The notes: generated from the letters alone by a model not told the origin. Shown: positions 17,931-29,995, numbered from the stretch's first letter. The stretch is 64,000 nucleotides of DNA from Phytophthora hibernalis (GCA_012656075.1 JAAKBF010000007.1:930001-994000); one strand, 5' to 3'. Numbers and translations: made by a program.

Positions 17931-19200
17931 GTACAGTCGATTCACTCGACCGATCATGCTTTCTACCAAATTTCAATTTTTTAACGTTTTTCTTGTTCTT
18001 CGAAAGGTTGTAGTGAGGTCTAGCCAAGGCAAGATCCTTGATGTGGCGTACTATCCGATCTCGAATGATGGACACACCAGGACTGTCAATAACGACGGTG
18101 TCGCTTGGTAAATAACGTTTATCGAGAACTCTTCCAGTAGACAGTGGGTCAACTGCATCCAGCACGAGTGTGTCGGGCCTCACAGACACTGCGAAATTAT
18201 GGAGCCTACCAATCGATATTATTATTCTCCCAACGTTAGCAAGCTTGACCTGCAGCGGTCGACGCAGAATTCGCCACTTCGTCGTCATCAAACCAAAAGC
18301 CTGCTCAATCTTGATCCTCAATTGACTTACATAAAAATTATATGCGTCATTGTGAGGGTTTTCACGATGGGATCCGAAAAATGGGGTGATCAGGTGCTCA
18401 CCAGGTATGTATGCGTTGTCACCGATGATATATTTGCCAATTGGCAGCTTCTCCACGAGACCTGCTGCACTCGTTTTACTGAATGCACGAACATCGTTTG
18501 CTCCGCCAGGTGCAGAGACACACATGAACGTGAATCTACTCACGTGATCACATAAGGCTTGTACGTTCACCCCAACGGCTTGGTAGTGGCCAGACACATA
18601 GGACGAAACATTGCCGGTTTCCGTTGTCGAGGAGTTTTAATCCGTACCAACATCCCGTCCACACAACCAATACAGCCATTGAGCACTCCGTATGAACTAC
18701 AAATAGTGAAGTCGGCAGCAGTTCTCGTCAGTTCTGCGTTGGTCTTGGGGAAGTGCATGTCTAACGCCTTGCAGGATAAAACCGCTTTAATTGCCAGGTG
18801 CAGAACCCGATAAAACGAAGCCACGCTGATTTCGGCAATATCGCGTACATCCAAGTAGCTCCCCAGCCAATAAACAATGCAGCACGATTTCTCGAGCAAT
18901 AGGTTCTACCCCTGAGAGCCTTATCGCCCGAGACTGGTCGACGCAGATATCATTTCCGAGAAGAGACAGTAACTTTTTGAATGACACGACACTCATTCGG
19001 TAGGTGAGACAGAATTTGCCCTCCGATTCCAACTGCTGAACACGTTCACCCCACTGCAATCGCTGTCGAAAAACGCGTTCTCCACGGCTACAGAGCCCTT
19101 CGTTCAGTAAGACGAAACGCATGACCAACAGCCCTTGCTCATCGTCAGAATCAAACTCTGCGTCGTCATCCATATCATCGGAATCCCAAACTGTCTCCAT
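17923..19200 (-). pseudogene. PIF/Harbinger DDE transposase (DDE_Tnp_4), two frameshifts
   Basis: The ATG at 19198-19200 starts an acidic N-terminus (METVWDSDDMDDDAEFDSDD). The catalytic core is visible in order: GCIGCVDGMLV (first Asp), YIIGDNAYIPGEHLI (second Asp) and LRIKIEQAFGLMTTKWRIL (Glu, with the W of the family). Single-base shifts occur near 18862 (a short C run; G run on the coding strand, in the region reading SYLDV) and near 18630 (before NVSSYVSGHYQAV). With two compensating bases the protein would be about 425 residues, normal for Harbinger. Its stop overlaps the stop region of the accessory gene by 8 bp. Confidence 0.85.
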
Positions 19201-19363
19201 GATTTTTGGCTTGTCAGCGTTGTTTGCGTTTGTAAAATGACAATACCTATCGCAACATTTAGACACACTACGGCAGGGGGCGATAAGAATGAAAAGTTGC
19301 GAGGGAGAATTTTGTCATATGTCTGGAAGCGCGCGCTACCGCGCAACCGAATGATAAGAACGG

Positions 19364-19399
19364 CCCTAAGCGAGAATCATACCACTAAACCACAAGGCC
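19364..19399 (-). pseudogene. tRNA-Pro 5' half at the array edge
   Basis: Only the first 36 nt of the tRNA remain, from the 5' end to one base after the anticodon, with one D-loop change. The Harbinger-side sequence begins at the break. Confidence 0.85.
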
Positions 19400-19700
19400 A
19401 CGCGAACGCAATCACTGACCACATGTCGCGTCCACTGCACGCCTGCTACGCTCTGCTAATATGCCTGCCACCGCTCCTCGCACGTGCACCGTCGCGCTGT
19501 AAGTCCGCCCAGCTCTGTCGTTCATGAATTCGGTCCCTAGCGGACTCGAAATGCGTCTCTGCATTTCCAACGCTCGGCTGCCCAATCGGAGCGACGTGCG
19601 CGGCGCTGCGTCATGTAAAGACCCAACAGCGATGTCTAGTCGCCGATAGACCCGCCAGGCCGCGCGTAGGGCGTCACAACTCCTCTGGTAAGGGACTGCC

Positions 19701-19705
19701 AAAAA
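19701..19705 (-). terminator. Pol III oligo-T terminator, representative of all array units
   Basis: On the minus strand the tRNA is followed by a 14-nt trailer after its discriminator and then TTTTT, flanked by TGCC and GGCA. The same run follows nearly every tRNA in the array at the same distance. The plus-orientation copy at 16377 has TTTT. Confidence 0.7.
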
Positions 19706-19719
19706 GGCAACAAAGAGCA

Positions 19720-19791
19720 GGGCCTTGCCGGAGATCGAATCCGGGACCTCTCGCACCCTAAGCGAGAATCATACCACTAGACCACAAGGCC
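19720..19791 (-). tRNA. tRNA-Pro(AGG), array copy 1
   Basis: Reference copy for the array. The acceptor GGCCTTG/CAAGGCC is perfect with discriminator C. The D arm follows the Pro pattern (TGGTCTAGTGG, A-box). The anticodon stem CTCGC/GCGAG encloses TTAGGGT, anticodon AGG, read as INN after A-to-I editing. The T arm CCGGA-TTCGATC-TCCGG pairs fully but has A53-U61 in place of G53-C61, which also alters the B box. Confidence 0.92.
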
Positions 19792-20112
19792 ACGCGAACG
19801 CAATCACTCGACCACATGTCGCGTCCACTGCACGCCTGCTACGCTCTGCTAATATGCCAGCCACCGCTCCTCGCACGTGCACCGTCGCGCTGTAAGTCCG
19901 CCCAGCTCTGTCGTTCATGAATTCGGTCCCTAGCGGACTCGAAATGCGTCTCTGCATTTCCAACGCTCGGCTGCCCATTCGGAGCGATCTGCGCGGCGTT
20001 GCGTCATGTAAAGACCCAACAGCGATGTCTAGTCGCCGATAGACCCGCCAGAACGCGCGTAGGGCGTCACAACTCCTCTGGTAAGGGACTGCCAAAAAGG
20101 CAACAAAGAGCA

Positions 20113-20184
20113 GGGCCTTGCCGGAGATCGAATCCGGGACCTCTCGCACCCTAAGCGAGAATCATACCACTAGACCACAAGGCC
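20113..20184 (-). tRNA. tRNA-Pro(AGG), array copy 2
   Basis: As copy 1; spacer with the gccagaacg variant. Confidence 0.9.
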
Positions 20185-20505
20185 ACGCGAACACAATCAC
20201 TCGACCACATGTCGCGTCCACTGCACGCCTGCTACGCTCTGCTAATATGCCTGCCACCGCTCCTCGCACGTGCACCGTCGCGCTGTAAGTCCGCCCAGCT
20301 CTGTCGTTCATGAATTCGGTCCCTAGCGGACTCGAAATGCGTCTCTGCATTTCCAACGCTCGGCTGCCCATTCGGAGCGATCTGCGCGGCGTTGCGTCAT
20401 GTAAAGACCCAACAGCGATGTCTAGTCGCCGATAGACCCGCCAGAACGCGCGTAGGGCGTCACAACTCCTCTGGTAAGGGACTGCCAAAAAGGCAACAAA
20501 GAGCA

Positions 20506-20577
20506 GGGCCTTGCCGGAGATCGAATCCGGGACCTCTCGCACCCTAAGCGAGAATCATACCACTAGACCACAAGGCC
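20506..20577 (-). tRNA. tRNA-Pro(AGG), array copy 3
   Basis: As copy 1; gccagaacg spacer variant. Confidence 0.9.
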
Positions 20578-20897
20578 ACGCGAACGCAATCACTGACCAC
20601 ATGTCGCGTCCACTGCACGCCTGCTACGCTCTGCTAATATGCCTGCCACCGCTCCTCGCACGTGCACCGTCGCGCTGTAAGTCCGCCCAGCTCTGTCGTT
20701 CATGAATTCGGTCCCTAGCGGACTCGAAATGCGTCTCTGCATTTCCAACGCTCGGCTGCCCATTCGGAGCGATCTGCGCGGCGTTGCGTCATGTAAAGAC
20801 CCAACAGCGATGTCTAGTCGCCGATAGACCCGCCAGGCCGCGCGTAGGGCGTCACAACTCCTCTGGTAAGGGACTGCCAAAAAGGCAACAAAGAGCA

Positions 20898-20968
20898 GGG
20901 CCTTGCCGGAGATCGAATCCGGACCTCTCGCACCCTAAGCGAGAATCATACCACTAGACCACAAGGCC
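20898..20968 (-). tRNA. tRNA-Pro(AGG), array copy 4, one base missing
   Basis: 71 nt: one C of the ccc run before the T stem is absent, as in the plus-strand copy at 16377. Confidence 0.8.
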
Positions 20969-21289
20969 ACGCGAACGCAATCACTCGACCACATGTCGCG
21001 TCCACTGCACGCCTGCTACGCTCTGCTAATATGCCTGCCACCGCTCCTCGCACGTGCACCGTCGCGCTGTAAGTCCGCCCAGCTCTGTCGTTCATGAATT
21101 CGGTCCCTAGCGGACTCGAAATGCGTCTCTGCATTTCCAACGCTCGGCTGCCCATTCGGAGCGATCTGCGCGGCGTTGCGTCATGTAAAGACCCAACAGC
21201 GATGTCTAGTCGCCGATAGACCCGCCAGGCCGCGCGTAGGGCGTCACAACTCCTCTGGTAAGGGACTGCCAAAAAGGCAACAAAGAGCA

Positions 21290-21361
21290 GGGCCTTGCCG
21301 GAGATCGAATCCGGGACCTCTCGCACCCTAAGCGAGAATCATACCACTAGACCACAAGGCC
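21290..21361 (-). tRNA. tRNA-Pro(AGG), array copy 5
   Basis: As copy 1. Confidence 0.9.
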
Positions 21362-21682
21362 ACGCGAACGCAATCACTCGACCACATGTCGCGTCCACTG
21401 CACGCCTGCTACGCTCTGCTAATATGCCTGCCACCGCTCCTCGCACGTGCACCGTCGCGCTGTAAGTCCGCCCAGCTCTGTCGTTCATGAATTCGGTCCC
21501 TAGCGGACTCGAAATGCGTCTCTGCATTTCCAACGCTCGGCTGCCCATTCGGAGCGATCTGCGCGGCGTTGCGTCATGTAAAGACCCAACAGCGATGTCT
21601 AGTCGCCGATAGACCCGCCAGGCCGCGCGTAGGGCGTCACAACTCCTCTGGTAAGGGACTGCCAAAAAGGCAACAAAGAGCA

Positions 21683-21754
21683 GGGCCTTGCCGGAGATCG
21701 AATCCGGGACCTCTCGCACCCTAAGCGAGAATCATACCACTAGACCACAAGGCC
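21683..21754 (-). tRNA. tRNA-Pro(AGG), array copy 6
   Basis: As copy 1. Confidence 0.9.
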
Positions 21755-22075
21755 ACGCGAACGCAATCACTCGACCACATGTCGCGTCCACTGCACGCCT
21801 GCTACGCTCTGCTAATATGCCTGCCACCGCTCCTCGCACGTGCACCGTCGCGCTGTAAGTCCGCCCAGCTCTGTCGTTCATGAATTCGGTCCCTAGCGGA
21901 CTCGAAATGCGTCTCTGCATTTCCAACGCTCGGCTGCCCATTCGGAGCGATCTGCGCGGCGTTGCGTCATGTAAAGACCCAACAGCGATGTCTAGTCGCC
22001 GATAGACCCGCCAGGCCGCGCGTAGGGCGTCACAACTCCTCTGGTAAGGGACTGCCAAAAAGGCAACAAAGAGCA

Positions 22076-22147
22076 GGGCCTTGCCGGAGATCGAATCCGG
22101 GACCTCTCGCACCCTAAGCGAGAATCATACCACTAGACCACAAGGCC
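22076..22147 (-). tRNA. tRNA-Pro(AGG), array copy 7
   Basis: As copy 1. Confidence 0.9.
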
Positions 22148-22468
22148 ACGCGAACGCAATCACTCGACCACATGTCGCGTCCACTGCACGCCTGCTACGC
22201 TCTGCTAATATGCCTGCCACCGCTCCTCGCACGTGCACCGTCGCGCTGTAAGTCCGCCCAGCTCTGTCGTTCATGAATTCGGTCCCTAGCGGACTCGAAA
22301 TGCGTCTCTGCATTTCCAACGCTCGGCTGCCCATTCGGAGCGACCTGCGCGGCGCTGCGTCATGTAAAGACCCAACAGCGATGTCTAGTCGCCGATAGAC
22401 CCGCCAGGCCGCGCGTAGGGCGTCACAACTCCTCTGGTAAGGGACTGCCAAAAAGGCAACAAAGAGCA

Positions 22469-22540
22469 GGGCCTTGCCGGAGATCGAATCCGGGACCTCT
22501 CGCACCCTAAGCGAGAATCATACCACTAGACCACAAGGCC
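22469..22540 (-). tRNA. tRNA-Pro(AGG), array copy 8
   Basis: As copy 1. Confidence 0.9.
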
Positions 22541-22861
22541 ACGCGAACGCAATCACTCGACCACATGTCGCGTCCACTGCACGCCTGCTACGCTCTGCTA
22601 ATATGCCTGCCACCGCTCCTCGCACGTGCACCGTCGCGCTGTAAGTCCGCCCAGCTCTGTCGTTCATGAATTCGGTCCCTAGCGGACTCGAAATGCGTCT
22701 CTGCATTTCCAACGCTCGGCTGCCCATTCGGAGCGACGTGCGCGGCGTTGCGTCATGTAAAGACCCAACAGCGATGTCTAGTCGCCGATAGACCCGCCAG
22801 AACGCGCGTAGGGCGTCACAACTCCTCTGGTAAGGGACTGCCAAAAAGGCAACAAAGAGCA

Positions 22862-22933
22862 GGGCCTTGCCGGAGATCGAATCCGGGACCTCTCGCACCC
22901 TAAGCGAGAATCATACCACTAGACCACAAGGCC
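22862..22933 (-). tRNA. tRNA-Pro(AGG), array copy 9
   Basis: As copy 1; gccagaacg spacer variant. Confidence 0.9.
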
Positions 22934-23254
22934 ACGCGAACGCAATCACTCGACCACATGTCGCGTCCACTGCACGCCTGCTACGCTCTGCTAATATGCC
23001 TGCCACCGCTCCTCGCACGTGCACCGTCGCGCTGTAAGTCCGCCCAGCTCTGTCGTTCATGAATTCGGTCCCTAGCGGACTCGAAATGCGTCTCTGCATT
23101 TCCAACGCTCGGCTGCCCATTCGGAGCGACGTGCGCGGCGTTGCGTCATGTAAAGACCCAACAGCGATGTCTAGTCGCCGATAGACCCGCCAGAACGCGC
23201 GTAGGGCGTCACAACTCCTCTGGTAAGGGACTGCCAAAAAGGCAACAAAGAGCA

Positions 23255-23326
23255 GGGCCTTGCCGGAGATCGAATCCGGGACCTCTCGCACCCTAAGCGA
23301 GAATCATACCACTAGACCACAAGGCC
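23255..23326 (-). tRNA. tRNA-Pro(AGG), array copy 10
   Basis: As copy 1; gccagaacg spacer variant. Confidence 0.9.
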
Positions 23327-23647
23327 ACGCGAACGCAATCACTCGACCACATGTCGCGTCCACTGCACGCCTGCTACGCTCTGCTAATATGCCTGCCACC
23401 GCTCCTCGCACGTGCACCGTCGCGCTGTAAGTCCGCCCAGCTCTGTCGTTCATGAATTCGGTCCCTAGCGGACTCGAAATGCGTCTCTGCATTTCCAACG
23501 CTCGGCTGCCCATTCGGAGCGATCTGCGCGGCGTTGCGTCATGTAAAGACCCAACAGCGATGTCTAGTCGCCGATAGACCCGCCAGGCCGCGCGTAGGGC
23601 GTCACAACTCCTCTGGTAAGGGACTGCCAAAAAGGCAACAAAGAGCA

Positions 23648-23719
23648 GGGCCTTGCCGGAGATCGAATCCGGGACCTCTCGCACCCTAAGCGAGAATCAT
23701 ACCACTAGACCACAAGGCC
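23648..23719 (-). tRNA. tRNA-Pro(AGG), array copy 11
   Basis: As copy 1. Confidence 0.9.
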
Positions 23720-24039
23720 ACGCGAACGCAATCACTCGACCACATGTCGCGTCCACTGCACGCCTGCTACGCTCTGCTAATATGCCTGCCACCGCTCCTC
23801 GCACGTGCACCGTCGCGCTGTAAGTCCGCCCAGCTCTGTCGTTCATGAATTCGGTCCCTAGCGGACTCGAAATGCGTCTCTGCATTTCCAACGCTCGGCT
23901 GCCCATTCGGAGCGACTGCGCGGCGCTGCGTCATGTAAAGACCCAACAGCGATGTCTAGTCGCCGATAGACCCGCCAGGCCGCGCGTAGGGCGTCACAAC
24001 TCCTCTGGTAAGGGACTGCCAAAAAGGCAACAAAGAGCA

Positions 24040-24111
24040 GGGCCTTGCCGGAGATCGAATCCGGGACCTCTCGCACCCTAAGCGAGAATCATACCACTAG
24101 ACCACAAGGCC
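24040..24111 (-). tRNA. tRNA-Pro(AGG), array copy 12
   Basis: As copy 1; 392-bp unit. Confidence 0.9.
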
Positions 24112-24431
24112 ACGCGAACGCAATCACTCGACCACATGTCGCGTCCACTGCACGCCTGCTACGCTCTGCTAATATGCCTGCCACCGCTCCTCGCACGTGC
24201 ACCGTCGCGCTGTAAGTCCGCCCAGCTCTGTCGTTCATGAATTCGGTCCCTAGCGGACTCGAAATGCGTCTCTGCATTTCCAACGCTCGGCTGCCCATTC
24301 GGAGCGACTGCGCGGCGTTGCGTCATGTAAAGACCCAACAGCGATGTCTAGTCGCCGATAGACCCGCCAGAACGCGCGTAGGGCGTCACAACTCCTCTGG
24401 TAAGGGACTGCCAAAAAGGCAACAAAGAGCA

Positions 24432-24503
24432 GGGCCTTGCCGGAGATCGAATCCGGGACCTCTCGCACCCTAAGCGAGAATCATACCACTAGACCACAAG
24501 GCC
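24432..24503 (-). tRNA. tRNA-Pro(AGG), array copy 13
   Basis: As copy 1; 392-bp unit. Confidence 0.9.
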
Positions 24504-24824
24504 ACGCGAACGCAATCACTCGACCACATGTCGCGTCCACTGCACGCCTGCTACGCTCTGCTAATATGCCTGCCACCGCTCCTCGCACGTGCACCGTCGC
24601 GCTGTAAGTCCGCCCAGCTCTGTCGTTCATGAATTCGGTCCCTAGCGGACTCGAAATGCGTCTCTGCATTTCCAACGCTCGGCTGCCCATTCGGAGCGAT
24701 CTGCGCGGCGTTGCGTCATGTAAAGACCCAACAGCGATGTCTAGTCGCCGATAGACCCGCCAGAACGCGCGTAGGGCGTCACAACTCCTCTGGTAAGGGA
24801 CTGCCAAAAAGGCAACAAAGAGCA

Positions 24825-24896
24825 GGGCCTTGCCGGAGATCGAATCCGGGACCTCTCGCACCCTAAGCGAGAATCATACCACTAGACCACAAGGCC
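24825..24896 (-). tRNA. tRNA-Pro(AGG), array copy 14
   Basis: As copy 1. Confidence 0.9.
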
Positions 24897-25217
24897 ACGC
24901 GAACGCAATCACTCGACCACATGTCGCGTCCACTGCACGCCTGCTACGCTCTGCTAATATGCCTGCCACCGCTCCTCGCACGTGCACCGTCGCGCTGTAA
25001 GTCCGCCCAGCTCTGTCGTTCATGAATTCGGTCCCTAGCGGACTCGAAATGCGTCTCTGCATTTCCAACGCTCGGCTGCCCATTCGGAGCGACCTGCGCG
25101 GCGCCGCGTCATGTAAAGACCCAACAGCGATGTCTAGTCGCCGATAGACCCGCCAGGCCGCGCGTAGGGCGTCACAACTCCTCTGGTAAGGGACTGCCAA
25201 AAAGGCAACAAAGAGCA

Positions 25218-25289
25218 GGGCCTTGCCGGAGATCGAATCCGGGACCTCTCGCACCCTAAGCGAGAATCATACCACTAGACCACAAGGCC
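25218..25289 (-). tRNA. tRNA-Pro(AGG), array copy 15
   Basis: As copy 1. Confidence 0.9.
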
Positions 25290-25609
25290 ACGCGAACGCA
25301 ATCACTCGACCACATGTCGCGTCCACTGCACGCCTGCTACGCTCTGCTAATATGCCTGCCACCGCTCCTCGCACGTGCACCGTCGCGCTGTAAGTCCGCC
25401 CAGCTCTGTCGTTCATGAATTCGGTCCCTAGCGGACTCGAAATGCGTCTCTGCATTTCCAACGCTCGGCTGCCCATTCGGAGCGACTGCGCGGCGTTGCG
25501 TCATGTAAAGACCCAACAGCGATGTCTAGTCGCCGATAGACCCGCCAGGCCGCGCGTAGGGCGTCACAACTCCTCTGGTAAGGGACTGCCAAAAAGGCAA
25601 CAAAGAGCA

Positions 25610-25681
25610 GGGCCTTGCCGGAGATCGAATCCGGGACCTCTCGCACCCTAAGCGAGAATCATACCACTAGACCACAAGGCC
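25610..25681 (-). tRNA. tRNA-Pro(AGG), array copy 16
   Basis: As copy 1; 392-bp unit. Confidence 0.9.
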
Positions 25682-26001
25682 ACGCGAACGCAATCACTCG
25701 ACCACATGTCGCGTCCACTGCACGCCTGCTACGCTCTGCTAATATGCCTGCCACCGCTCCTCGCACGTGCACCGTCGCGCTGTAAGTCCGCCCAGCTCTG
25801 TCGTTCATGAATTCGGTCCCTAGCGGACTCGAAATGCGTCTCTGCATTTCCAACGCTCGGCTGCCCATTCGGAGCGACTGCGCGGCGTTGCGTCATGTAA
25901 AGACCCAACAGCGATGTCTAGTCGCCGATAGACCCGCCAGGCCGCGCGTAGGGCGTCACAACTCCTCTGGTAAGGGACTGCCAAAAAGGCAACAAAGAGC
26001 A

Positions 26002-26073
26002 GGGCCTTGCCGGAGATCGAATCCGGGACCTCTCGCACCCTAAGCGAGAATCATACCACTAGACCACAAGGCC
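26002..26073 (-). tRNA. tRNA-Pro(AGG), array copy 17
   Basis: As copy 1; 392-bp unit. Confidence 0.9.
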
Positions 26074-26394
26074 ACGCGAACGCAATCACTCGACCACATG
26101 TCGCGTCCACTGCACGCCTGCTACGCTCTGCTAATATGCCTGCCACCGCTCCTCGCACGTGCACCGTCGCGCTGTAAGTCCGCCCAGCTCTGTCGTTCAT
26201 GAATTCGGTCCCTAGCGGACTCGAAATGCGTCTCTGCATTTCCAACGCTCGGCTGCCCATTCGGAGCGATCTGCGCGGCGTTGCGTCATGTAAAGACCCA
26301 ACAGCGATGTCTAGTCGCCGATAGACCCGCCAGGCCGCGCGTAGGGCGTCACAACTCCTCTGGTAAGGGACTGCCAAAAAGGCAACAAAGAGCA

Positions 26395-26466
26395 GGGCCT
26401 TGCCGGAGATCGAATCCGGGACCTCTCGCACCCTAAGCGAGAATCATACCACTAGACCACAAGGCC
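26395..26466 (-). tRNA. tRNA-Pro(AGG), array copy 18
   Basis: As copy 1. Confidence 0.9.
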
Positions 26467-26786
26467 ACGCGAACGCAATCACTCGACCACATGTCGCGTC
26501 CACTGCACGCCTGCTACGCTCTGCTAATATGCCTGCCACCGCTCCTCGCACGTGCACCGTCGCGCTGTAAGTCCGCCCAGCTCTGTCGTTCATGAATTCG
26601 GTCCCTAGCGGACTCGAAATGCGTCTCTGCATTTCCAACGCTCGGCTGCCCATTCGGAGCGACTGCGCGGCGCTGCGTCATGTAAAGACCCAACAGCGAT
26701 GTCTAGTCGCCGATAGACCCGCCAGGCCGCGCGTAGGGCGTCACAACTCCTCTGGTAAGGGACTGCCAAAAAGGCAACAAAGAGCA

Positions 26787-26858
26787 GGGCCTTGCCGGAG
26801 ATCGAATCCGGGACCTCTCGCACCCTAAGCGAGAATCATACCACTAGACCACAAGGCC
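26787..26858 (-). tRNA. tRNA-Pro(AGG), array copy 19
   Basis: As copy 1; 392-bp unit. Confidence 0.9.
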
Positions 26859-27178
26859 ACGCGAACGCAATCACTCGACCACATGTCGCGTCCACTGCAC
26901 GCCTGCTACGCTCTGCTAATATGCCTGCCACCGCTCCTCGCACGTGCACCGTCGCGCTGTAAGTCCGCCCAGCTCTGTCGTTCATGAATTCGGTCCCTAG
27001 CGGACTCGAAATGCGTCTCTGCATTTCCAACGCTCGGCTGCCCATTCGGAGCGACTGCGCGGCGTTGCGTCATGTAAAGACCCAACAGCGATGTCTAGTC
27101 GCCGATAGACCCGCCAGGCCGCGCGTAGGGCGTCACAACTCCTCTGGTAAGGGACTGCCAAAAAGGCAACAAAGAGCA

Positions 27179-27250
27179 GGGCCTTGCCGGAGATCGAATC
27201 CGGGACCTCTCGCACCCTAAGCGAGAATCATACCACTAGACCACAAGGCC
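27179..27250 (-). tRNA. tRNA-Pro(AGG), array copy 20
   Basis: As copy 1; 392-bp unit. Confidence 0.9.
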
Positions 27251-27570
27251 ACGCGAACGCAATCACTCGACCACATGTCGCGTCCACTGCACGCCTGCTA
27301 CGCTCTGCTAATATGCCTGCCACCGCTCCTCGCACGTGCACCGTCGCGCTGTAAGTCCGCCCAGCTCTGTCGTTCATGAATTCGGTCCCTAGCGGACTCG
27401 AAATGCGTCTCTGCATTTCCAACGCTCGGCTGCCCATTCGGAGCGACTGCGCGGCGTTGCGTCATGTAAAGACCCAACAGCGATGTCTAGTCGCCGATAG
27501 ACCCGCCAGGCCGCGCGTAGGGCGTCACAACTCCTCTGGTAAGGGACTGCCAAAAAGGCAACAAAGAGCA

Positions 27571-27642
27571 GGGCCTTGCCGGAGATCGAATCCGGGACCT
27601 CTCGCACCCTAAGCGAGAATCATACCACTAGACCACAAGGCC
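27571..27642 (-). tRNA. tRNA-Pro(AGG), array copy 21
   Basis: As copy 1; 392-bp unit. Confidence 0.9.
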
Positions 27643-27962
27643 ACGCGAACGCAATCACTCGACCACATGTCGCGTCCACTGCACGCCTGCTACGCTCTGC
27701 TAATATGCCTGCCACCGCTCCTCGCACGTGCACCGTCGCGCTGTAAGTCCGCCCAGCTCTGTCGTTCATGAATTCGGTCCCTAGCGGACTCGAAATGCGT
27801 CTCTGCATTTCCAACGCTCGGCTGCCCATTCGGAGCGACTGCGCGGCGCTGCGTCATGTAAAGACCCAACAGCGATGTCTAGTCGCCGATAGACCCGCCA
27901 GGCCGCGCGTAGGGCGTCACAACTCCTCTGGTAAGGGACTGCCAAAAAGGCAACAAAGAGCA

Positions 27963-28034
27963 GGGCCTTGCCGGAGATCGAATCCGGGACCTCTCGCACC
28001 CTAAGCGAGAATCATACCACTAGACCACAAGGCC
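27963..28034 (-). tRNA. tRNA-Pro(AGG), array copy 22
   Basis: As copy 1; 392-bp unit. Confidence 0.9.
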
Positions 28035-28354
28035 ACGCGAACGCAATCACTCGACCACATGTCGCGTCCACTGCACGCCTGCTACGCTCTGCTAATATGC
28101 CTGCCACCGCTCCTCGCACGTGCACCGTCGCGCTGTAAGTCCGCCCAGCTCTGTCGTTCATGAATTCGGTCCCTAGCGGACTCGAAATGCGTCTCTGCAT
28201 TTCCAACGCTCGGCTGCCCATTCGGAGCGACTGCGCGGCGCTGCGTCATGTAAAGACCCAACAGCGATGTCTAGTCGCCGATAGACCCGCCAGGCCGCGC
28301 GTAGGGCGTCACAACTCCTCTGGTAAGGGACTGCCAAAAAGGCAACAAAGAGCA

Positions 28355-28426
28355 GGGCCTTGCCGGAGATCGAATCCGGGACCTCTCGCACCCTAAGCGA
28401 GAATCATACCACTAGACCACAAGGCC
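28355..28426 (-). tRNA. tRNA-Pro(AGG), array copy 23
   Basis: As copy 1; 392-bp unit. Confidence 0.9.
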
Positions 28427-28747
28427 ACGCGAACGCAATCACTCGACCACATGTCGCGTCCACTGCACGCCTGCTACGCTCTGCTAATATGCCTGCCACC
28501 GCTCCTCGCACGTGCACCGTCGCGCTGTAAGTCCGCCCAGCTCTGTCGTTCATGAATTCGGTCCCTAGCGGACTCGAAATGCGTCTCTGCATTTCCAACG
28601 CTCGGCTGCCCATTCGGAGCGATCTGCGCGGCGTTGCGTCATGTAAAGACCCAACAGCGATGTCTAGTCGCCGATAGACCCGCCAGGCCGCGCGTAGGGC
28701 GTCACAACTCCTCTGGTAAGGGACTGCCAAAAAGGCAACAAAGAGCA

Positions 28748-28819
28748 GGGCCTTGCCGGAGATCGAATCCGGGACCTCTCGCACCCTAAGCGAGAATCAT
28801 ACCACTAGACCACAAGGCC
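28748..28819 (-). tRNA. tRNA-Pro(AGG), array copy 24
   Basis: As copy 1. Confidence 0.9.
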
Positions 28820-29139
28820 ACGCGAACGCAATCACTCGACCACATGTCGCGTCCACTGCACGCCTGCTACGCTCTGCTAATATGCCTGCCACCGCTCCTC
28901 GCACGTGCACCGTCGCGCTGTAAGTCCGCCCAGCTCTGTCGTTCATGAATTCGGTCCCTAGCGGACTCGAAATGCGTCTCTGCATTTCCAACGCTCGGCT
29001 GCCCATTCGGAGCGACTGCGCGGCGCTGCGTCATGTAAAGACCCAACAGCGATGTCTAGTCGCCGATAGACCCGCCAGGCCGCGCGTAGGGCGTCACAAC
29101 TCCTCTGGTAAGGGACTGCCAAAAAGGCAACAAAGAGCA

Positions 29140-29211
29140 GGGCCTTGCCGGAGATCGAATCCGGGACCTCTCGCACCCTAAGCGAGAATCATACCACTAG
29201 ACCACAAGGCC
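29140..29211 (-). tRNA. tRNA-Pro(AGG), array copy 25
   Basis: As copy 1; 392-bp unit. Confidence 0.9.
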
Positions 29212-29531
29212 ACGCGAACGCAATCACTCGACCACATGTCGCGTCCACTGCACGCCTGCTACGCTCTGCTAATATGCCTGCCACCGCTCCTCGCACGTGC
29301 ACCGTCGCGCTGTAAGTCCGCCCAGCTCTGTCGTTCATGAATTCGGTCCCTAGCGGACTCGAAATGCGTCTCTGCATTTCCAACGCTCGGCTGCCCATTC
29401 GGAGCGACTGCGCGGCGCTGCGTCATGTAAAGACCCAACAGCGATGTCTAGTCGCCGATAGACCCGCCAGGCCGCGCGTAGGGCGTCACAACTCCTCTGG
29501 TAAGGGACTGCCAAAAAGGCAACAAAGAGCA

Positions 29532-29603
29532 GGGCCTTGCCGGAGATCGAATCCGGGACCTCTCGCACCCTAAGCGAGAATCATACCACTAGACCACAAG
29601 GCC
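29532..29603 (-). tRNA. tRNA-Pro(AGG), array copy 26
   Basis: As copy 1; 392-bp unit. Confidence 0.9.
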
Positions 29604-29923
29604 ACGCGAACGCAATCACTCGACCACATGTCGCGTCCACTGCACGCCTGCTACGCTCTGCTAATATGCCTGCCACCGCTCCTCGCACGTGCACCGTCGC
29701 GCTGTAAGTCCGCCCAGCTCTGTCGTTCATGAATTCGGTCCCTAGCGGACTCGAAATGCGTCTCTGCATTTCCAACGCTCGGCTGCCCATTCGGAGCGAC
29801 TGCGCGGCGCTGCGTCATGTAAAGACCCAACAGCGATGTCTAGTCGCCGATAGACCCGCCAGGCCGCGCGTAGGGCGTCACAACTCCTCTGGTAAGGGAC
29901 TGCCAAAAAGGCAACAAAGAGCA

Positions 29924-29995
29924 GGGCCTTGCCGGAGATCGAATCCGGGACCTCTCGCACCCTAAGCGAGAATCATACCACTAGACCACAAGGCC
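29924..29995 (-). tRNA. tRNA-Pro(AGG), array copy 27
   Basis: As copy 1; 392-bp unit. Confidence 0.9.

Larger units (their letters stand above)
16505..19363. mobile_element. PIF/Harbinger DNA transposon remnant
   Basis: It contains the two convergent genes typical of the superfamily: an accessory DNA-binding type protein and a DDE transposase. It separates the plus-orientation tRNA-Pro unit from the minus-orientation array. No terminal inverted repeats or 3-bp target duplications could be identified, so the limits given are where the tRNA repeat stops on either side. Confidence 0.75.
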
